A stretch of DNA of 64,000 bases from CALJFL01 sp036961205 (GTDB lineage: Bacteria; Pseudomonadota; Gammaproteobacteria; Pseudomonadales; Halieaceae). Both the position numbers and the translations under genes were made by a program. This document shows, piece by piece, positions 59,966 through 64,000 of the stretch. Every line of letters starts with the position of its first letter. The first letter of the stretch is position 1. Under the pieces are notes generated by a model. The model was not told the DNA's origin, searched no databases, and worked only from the letters and a program-made list of their open reading frames with translations. The stretch is taken from positions 18,521 through 82,520 of the forward strand of contig JBALVI010000011.1 of NCBI GenBank assembly GCA_036961205.1, in the 5' to 3' direction.

Positions 59966-61099
59966 CTAGTGTTTCGCCTCTTGTTCGTAATCCTGACGTA
60001 TCTGTTTTTCGCTCAGGCCATGTTTGCCGGCAATTGTTTCAAAAAATGGCTGCCAGTGATTTTCCAGTACCTCAATCTGAGTGTGGCCTTCCTGGAGGGA
60101 TCGATAGCCGGTCTCCCCGGGAATGCGCACATTCTGTCCGGGGCGGGGTTTCACATTCTTCACCTTCTCTATGAAGTTGTCGGACTTTTTCTTTACCTGC
60201 TCAATGCTGCCAAAGCGACCGGGGTTAATACACAGGTAGTAACTGCCCCCTACACTCGGAGCAGCATCTCCTTGGGCAAAGTCATCGATAGTGGGCAGCT
60301 CAGTGCTGGCTATTCCCAGTGGGTTGATGATTGCGGTCATAGCCTCGTTCCACAGGTTCAGCGCGTAGGTGCGTGGGGTTTCTATCTGTCCGGCGCAGCT
60401 TGCGTCCCACACGCGGCCATAGCCGGGAATAGGTTTAGCGTAGGGAGTGGGGTCATCGCCGAGCTCTCCCGTTTCGGGGTCGATTAACCACTTCCCCTTC
60501 ATTGGCTGCTTTTGCATCACTGCTTCAGAAATGTCGGCGTCATACCATTCGCCAAACTTGAGGCTCGCCCAAATTGGAGGTTGATTTCCGCTGGGCACAA
60601 TGGCATCGAAGGGCGGGCAGCTCAGCAGGTTTTCCATGCCGCCCAGGGGTGCAGCCAATGGCACGGTGTTATTAGAGGCGATGCCGACCATGTCATTTTC
60701 GTACGCTAAATGTACGTAGCGGGCAAAACTGCCACCATCGTTGTGATTACTTCCAAATACTATGGCTATACCGGTTTCCTTTGCTTTCTCGATTGCAGTT
60801 TGAGCCATTAGATTGAGAGTGTAGTAGCCGCTGGATCGTTTACCGTCGTATACTGCAAAGGCGGGACCTTCACTCACTAGTTCGGGGGTGGCGGTAGGAT
60901 CCATGGCGCCGGCTGCGAGTGCCAGATCGATACATTCATATACACCCAGACCTTGATTAAGTTTGCCCTGACGATGAGCAAATACTATGGCATCCGCGAT
61001 ATAGGTCGCATGTTGCTGGGTTAGGCCGGCTGCTAGCGCGACACGTACAATGGCGTATTCTAAAAATGCTGCACTCTCGGTTCTAGTGTTGTCTGTCAT
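59966..61099 (-). CDS. Malate/L-lactate dehydrogenase family oxidoreductase (Ldh2/ureidoglycolate-dehydrogenase type)
   Basis: 377 residues. The fold is the unusual non-Rossmann NAD(P) family: AIVFAHRQGKLNQGLGVYEC near the start, IAIVFGSNHNDGGSFARYVH, IASNNTVPLAAPLGGMENLL and GELGDDPTPYAKP. The family oxidises 2-hydroxyacids, including ureidoglycolate, sulfolactate and delta-pyrroline-carboxylate-like substrates. The usual SSHxGAAGxY motif is here SNHNDGGSFARY, and the usual R-H-G start is A-H-R-Q-G. It overlaps the MFS gene stop by 4 bases. Confidence 0.82.
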   Translation of the reverse strand: MTDNTRTESAAFLEYAIVRVALAAGLTQQHATYIADAIVFAHRQGKLNQGLGVYECIDLALAAGAMDPTATPELVSEGPAFAVYDGKRSSGYYTLNLMAQTAIEKAKETGIAIVFGSNHNDGGSFARYVHLAYENDMVGIASNNTVPLAAPLGGMENLLSCPPFDAIVPSGNQPPIWASLKFGEWYDADISEAVMQKQPMKGKWLIDPETGELGDDPTPYAKPIPGYGRVWDASCAGQIETPRTYALNLWNEAMTAIINPLGIASTELPTIDDFAQGDAAPSVGGSYYLCINPGRFGSIEQVKKKSDNFIEKVKNVKPRPGQNVRIPGETGYRSLQEGHTQIEVLENHWQPFFETIAGKHGLSEKQIRQDYEQEAKH

Positions 61100-62241
61100 G
61101 ACTTGGCTCCGGTGTTTAAGCGTTGAAGTTGGGTGTGTACCCAGATGATAAGGGTTGCGCCTGCCGCCATGAGTAAACCCATGACAAGTACTACCGGACC
61201 GTCGCTGGCCCTGATAAGACCAAAAATCGCGGGGCCACCGCCAGCGGCAATAGCGAGGGCAAAAGACATCTGCCCGGACATCTTGCCGTTGTGGTCAGCT
61301 TCTGCCACCACTGAAAAAATATAGCTGATTGCAAAATAGGTTCCCATCGGAAGTAAAATTAACACGGTTGCATAGTCTGTTTTAGAAACAGCGCCAGTGA
61401 GCAAGAGCAAGCTAGTCAATGCCACGAATGTTGAGCCGGCAATGGGTGCGAGGCGGCCCCAGCGGTCGGCAAGAACTGCGGCGACCAAAGGGCCTATGCC
61501 GGATGTGATTAAGCCAACAGCGAGCCAGGTTGCAGTGAACGCCGGGCCAAAGGACTGGTCATCTGCAATGACTTCCAGGAAAGCCCATAAACCGGCAAAG
61601 CCGGAGAAATTGAGGGTCAGTGCGACCAGACTCATAATGGCCAGTGTGATGCTGCCGCCGCCCACGGCTTCAGTGTGTCTAGCCGTATTACCCTTGCTTG
61701 GCAGTGCTGCCGATAGGAGCAGACATAGCGCTACTACCGAGATAAGTGCAATGAGTAACGTGCTTAGCCCATAACCGATAAAGAGGCTGCTGGACAGTAG
61801 AAATAACACAGCGGCTGGCACCAGTTGCTCCGCCGCCAGTTTTACTGCGTAGGTGCGGTCGGTGTGCTCCATGTCGGAAACCAGGGTGAGGCTAATGGGG
61901 AACAGCAGTCCCGCGCCTGCACCCACAATGGCAAGACTGGCGCTGGATAGTGCAAAGGAATCGGCTGCAAGGCAAGATAACAGGCCGATGATCATCGCGG
62001 TATAGCCACAAAGCGCTGTTCTTTTCCAATTGAACCGCCTCACCCAGGCACTGGAACTGAAGGCGATTAACGCGTAAACCGAAAAGTAGGAGGTGGCGAT
62101 GAGCCCGGTTTGTACATCGTCGAGTTGAAATTTTCGAGCCAGTGCGCCACTTAATATAGGTAAGAGCGCAAAGACCAGTACTGCAGCGGTACCGGTGGCG
62201 GCAGCTGCAATAACAACAGGTGTTTTATCCAGCGTGTGCAA
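61096..62241 (-). CDS. MFS transporter, paralog of 49505-50644
   Basis: 381 residues, twelve hydrophobic segments. LDDVQTGLIATSYFSVYALI, VRRFNWKRTALCGY and AAVLADRWGRLAPIAGSTF parallel the other island MFS. It is encoded between the amidohydrolase (17-base overlap) and the Ldh-type dehydrogenase (4-base overlap), so it is an operon member. Two related carriers may import different intermediates or a substrate and its product. Confidence 0.85.
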   Translation of the reverse strand: MHTLDKTPVVIAAAATGTAAVLVFALLPILSGALARKFQLDDVQTGLIATSYFSVYALIAFSSSAWVRRFNWKRTALCGYTAMIIGLLSCLAADSFALSSASLAIVGAGAGLLFPISLTLVSDMEHTDRTYAVKLAAEQLVPAAVLFLLSSSLFIGYGLSTLLIALISVVALCLLLSAALPSKGNTARHTEAVGGGSITLAIMSLVALTLNFSGFAGLWAFLEVIADDQSFGPAFTATWLAVGLITSGIGPLVAAVLADRWGRLAPIAGSTFVALTSLLLLTGAVSKTDYATVLILLPMGTYFAISYIFSVVAEADHNGKMSGQMSFALAIAAGGGPAIFGLIRASDGPVVLVMGLLMAAGATLIIWVHTQLQRLNTGAKS

Positions 62242-63469
62242 GACAGCGCTCCATTATGGCATCAAGCAATGTGTTAGCGCCGGCGGCCGCATGAGCCTCG
62301 GTTATATTCTCCGCCTCATTGTGGCTCAAGCCATTTTCGCAGGGAATAAAGATCATGGAAATGGGTGCTACGGATGCAATATTGCAAGCATCGTGGCCGG
62401 CCCCCGAGACCATCTCCTTCGCCCGATAGCCGCGATTGCCAACCCCTTTTCTTACCGCTTCAATACAGTCACTATCGAAACTTACCCCCGGGGCTTCCCA
62501 CACTCGGTTGGCATCACCATCGAGCAGAAACTGAGTGCATGCGCCCCTGACTGACTCTTCGCAGGCTGACAACATCGCTGCATACTGGTTTGCCTCAGGG
62601 TGACGTAGGTCAGCGGTAAAAGTCACTTCTCCGGGCACGGTATTGGGTGAACCTGGTTCGGCGTTGATATAGCCAATGGTGACCCTTGCACCAGGGGCGT
62701 GATCGTCGGCGAGTTGATACAGTTCAGAGAGGATTTTTGCCACCGCCATCATCGGGTCACGGCGCATGGGCATCGGCGAGGGGCCGGCATGGGTCTCCTG
62801 GCCACGAATAGTGATTCGGTAGCGGCACATGTGCTGAACGCCGGTTACGATACCTACCTCCAGATCTTCTACTTCGAGAATAGGGCCTTGTTCGATATGT
62901 AGTTCGAAAGCCGCATGTACCGCCTGGCGAAGCGTGTTTGGCCCGAGGTGACCGATACGACCAAGTTCGGAGTGCACACTGGCGCCCGAGAGATCTCGCA
63001 GCTCATAAGCTTGCTCCAAAGCCATAGCTCCTGACCATACGGCAGAACCCATCATCGCGGTATCAAAGCGAGAGCCTTCCTCATTGGTCCATACCACGAC
63101 GTCAATGGGGTGGTCTGTCTCAATGTTGGAATCATTAAGAGTATCGAGAACTTCCAGTCCCGCTAAAACTCCATAAATACCGTCAAATTTACCCCCGGTT
63201 GGCTGCGTATCCAGATGGCTGCCAGTCATTACAGGCGCGGAGTTCGTCTCACGGCCAGCACGACGTGCAAAAATATTGCCAATCGCATCCAGGCTGACTT
63301 CGCACCCGGCATCCCGCGCCCAGGACATGAACAACTCGCGACCGGTGGCATCTTCGTCTGTCAATGCCTGCCGGTTGCAGCCACCTGCGGGAGTGGCGCC
63401 TATCTCCGCCATTTGCATCAAGCGGCTCCACAGGCGTTCGGAATTAATGGATGGTTTATTGTTAGTCAT
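62225..63469 (-). CDS. M20-family N-carbamoyl-L-amino-acid hydrolase/allantoate amidohydrolase-like enzyme
   Basis: 414 residues from the ATG at 63469; a frame to 63649 includes repeat sequence and is rejected. Metal-site motifs: MTGSHLDTQPTGGKFDGIYG (H85, D96), VVWTNEEGSRFD (E130/E131), FELHIEQGPILE, SGAGHDACNIA and GLSHNEAE. These place it with the amidohydrolases that remove carbamoyl or ureido groups (N-carbamoyl-amino acids, allantoate, ureidoglycine). It is the first gene of the minus-strand operon, transcribed away from the repeat at the right border. Confidence 0.9.
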   Translation of the reverse strand: MTNNKPSINSERLWSRLMQMAEIGATPAGGCNRQALTDEDATGRELFMSWARDAGCEVSLDAIGNIFARRAGRETNSAPVMTGSHLDTQPTGGKFDGIYGVLAGLEVLDTLNDSNIETDHPIDVVVWTNEEGSRFDTAMMGSAVWSGAMALEQAYELRDLSGASVHSELGRIGHLGPNTLRQAVHAAFELHIEQGPILEVEDLEVGIVTGVQHMCRYRITIRGQETHAGPSPMPMRRDPMMAVAKILSELYQLADDHAPGARVTIGYINAEPGSPNTVPGEVTFTADLRHPEANQYAAMLSACEESVRGACTQFLLDGDANRVWEAPGVSFDSDCIEAVRKGVGNRGYRAKEMVSGAGHDACNIASVAPISMIFIPCENGLSHNEAENITEAHAAAGANTLLDAIMERCLAHAG

Positions 63470-63579
63470 TGGGCTCTTCTCATTATTACCTAACTGATTG
63501 TAGTCGGTGAGGAAAACTCGGCTATACCCATTAGGGGTGGCAAGAGGAACTGGTATCCACAAGTACTGATTCTGAATTC

Positions 63580-63955
63580 TCAACAACCCTACCCCACAAA
63601 CCTCCCCAATAATCAGGCAACTCTGGATCACTGAAACTATGCAACACACCCACAGATTCCAGCCTATAAGTCACTCCCCATAGTCGGAGGGTGTGTCCTC
63701 CATAACTCTATGAATTCACTATAAATTCACACCGCATCACAATTCCATCCACACACCACCCTCTTATGAGGCGGATGGTGTGTGGGGAAGTTGGGCAGTA
63801 AGCCGAAGAAAGCTAACGGCTTTTCCTGATGGGGTAGGGCGGGGAGCTGAGACCGAGCTTATGCCGAGACTATTGGTGGGTTATACCGAGCTAGCTGGCA
63901 GTAAGTTGAAGAAGGGTAACGGATTTTTGAAACCGAACTTCGGGATGGGGCCGAA
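63580..63955 (+). repeat. Dispersed structured repeat, copy 4 (most complete)
   Basis: 5' block CTCAACAACCCTACCCCACA (63580 on), hairpin 1 at 63679-63712 (CATAG/CTATG outside, GGAGG/CCTCC inside), hairpin 2 at 63749-63785 (CCACACACCA...TGGTGTGTGG around TTATGAG), A unit from 63793, frame MPRLLVGYTELAGSKLKKGN from 63862, and B unit 63897-63953. It marks the right border of the catabolic island. The remainder of the window to 64000 shows nothing else. Confidence 0.82.
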
Positions 63956-64000
63956 CCCCGAAACGATTCTTACTGTCTCTCCACAACGACAAAATAATTT

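Noticed and set aside
63470..63649. 60-residue N-terminal extension of the amidohydrolase
   Set aside because: It is antisense to the start of repeat copy 4 and adds sequence not seen in the family; the ATG at 63469 fits the family length.
1..64000. tRNA, rRNA, CRISPR arrays and phage structural genes
   Set aside because: Looked for cloverleaf-like segments, regularly spaced short repeats and phage hallmark proteins; none seen by eye. A dedicated scan would be decisive.

Overview
The window looks like chromosomal DNA of a heterotrophic, probably marine gammaproteobacterium. This is an inference from gene content: four TonB-dependent receptors with EE(V/I)xVTA(R/Q)K TonB boxes, wax ester/triacylglycerol synthases, many SDRs and acyl-CoA enzymes, a DcaP-like porin and a secreted glutaminase. 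A Halieaceae/Spongiibacteraceae-like lineage would fit, but I cannot prove it from sequence alone. I saw no rRNA, tRNA, CRISPR array or phage structural gene.

Layout. 0-9 kb: the start of an exported M17 aminopeptidase, an MFS transporter divergent from a TonB receptor, then nitrilase, flavin-type oxidoreductase and AraC regulator, polyphosphate kinase 2, and a decayed quinoprotein dehydrogenase fragment. 9-25 kb: a lipid/acyl-CoA block. A minus-strand operon (two WS/DGAT acyltransferases and an acyl-CoA synthetase, joined by 4-base overlaps) diverges from a TonB receptor. Next come thiolase and SDR, and a converging operon of acyl-CoA dehydrogenase, saccharopine-dehydrogenase-like reductase, acyl-CoA synthetase and AraC regulator. 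25-36 kb: a fatty acid desaturase coupled to an unannotated 54-residue membrane ORF, a TetR regulator, a PF10118 metal-dependent hydrolase with a DUF4345 membrane protein, a second copy of the TonB receptor, and a run of alpha/beta hydrolases, a START-domain protein and a ferritin-like protein. 36-42.8 kb: UspA, carotenoid oxygenase, a broken WS/DGAT, small unknowns, porin and glutaminase.

42.8-49.2 kb is a debris field. It holds IS6, IS3 and IS110 remnants (several fused to one another), three toxin-antitoxin loci (one with a beheaded toxin), a HIT-protein pseudogene, a TetR/reductase pair with a clear self-regulating divergent promoter, and three copies of an unidentified 280-375-base structured repeat. 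The repeat has two hairpins, an internal duplication and a short reading frame. A fourth copy lies at 63.6-63.95 kb and fragments lie at 35.3-35.5 kb.

49.5-63.5 kb is a compact catabolic island lying exactly between two direct copies of that repeat. It has two paralogous MFS transporters, a TonB receptor, a LuxR regulator, and two converging operons: aminotransferase, PLP decarboxylase, SDR and agmatinase-like ureohydrolase (+); and N-carbamoyl-amino-acid-hydrolase-like amidohydrolase, MFS, Ldh2-type dehydrogenase, SRPBCC protein and SDR (-). The enzyme set suggests breakdown of a nitrogen-rich ureido or guanidino compound; the substrate is unknown. The repeat family and its flanking of this island are the best candidates here for something undescribed.
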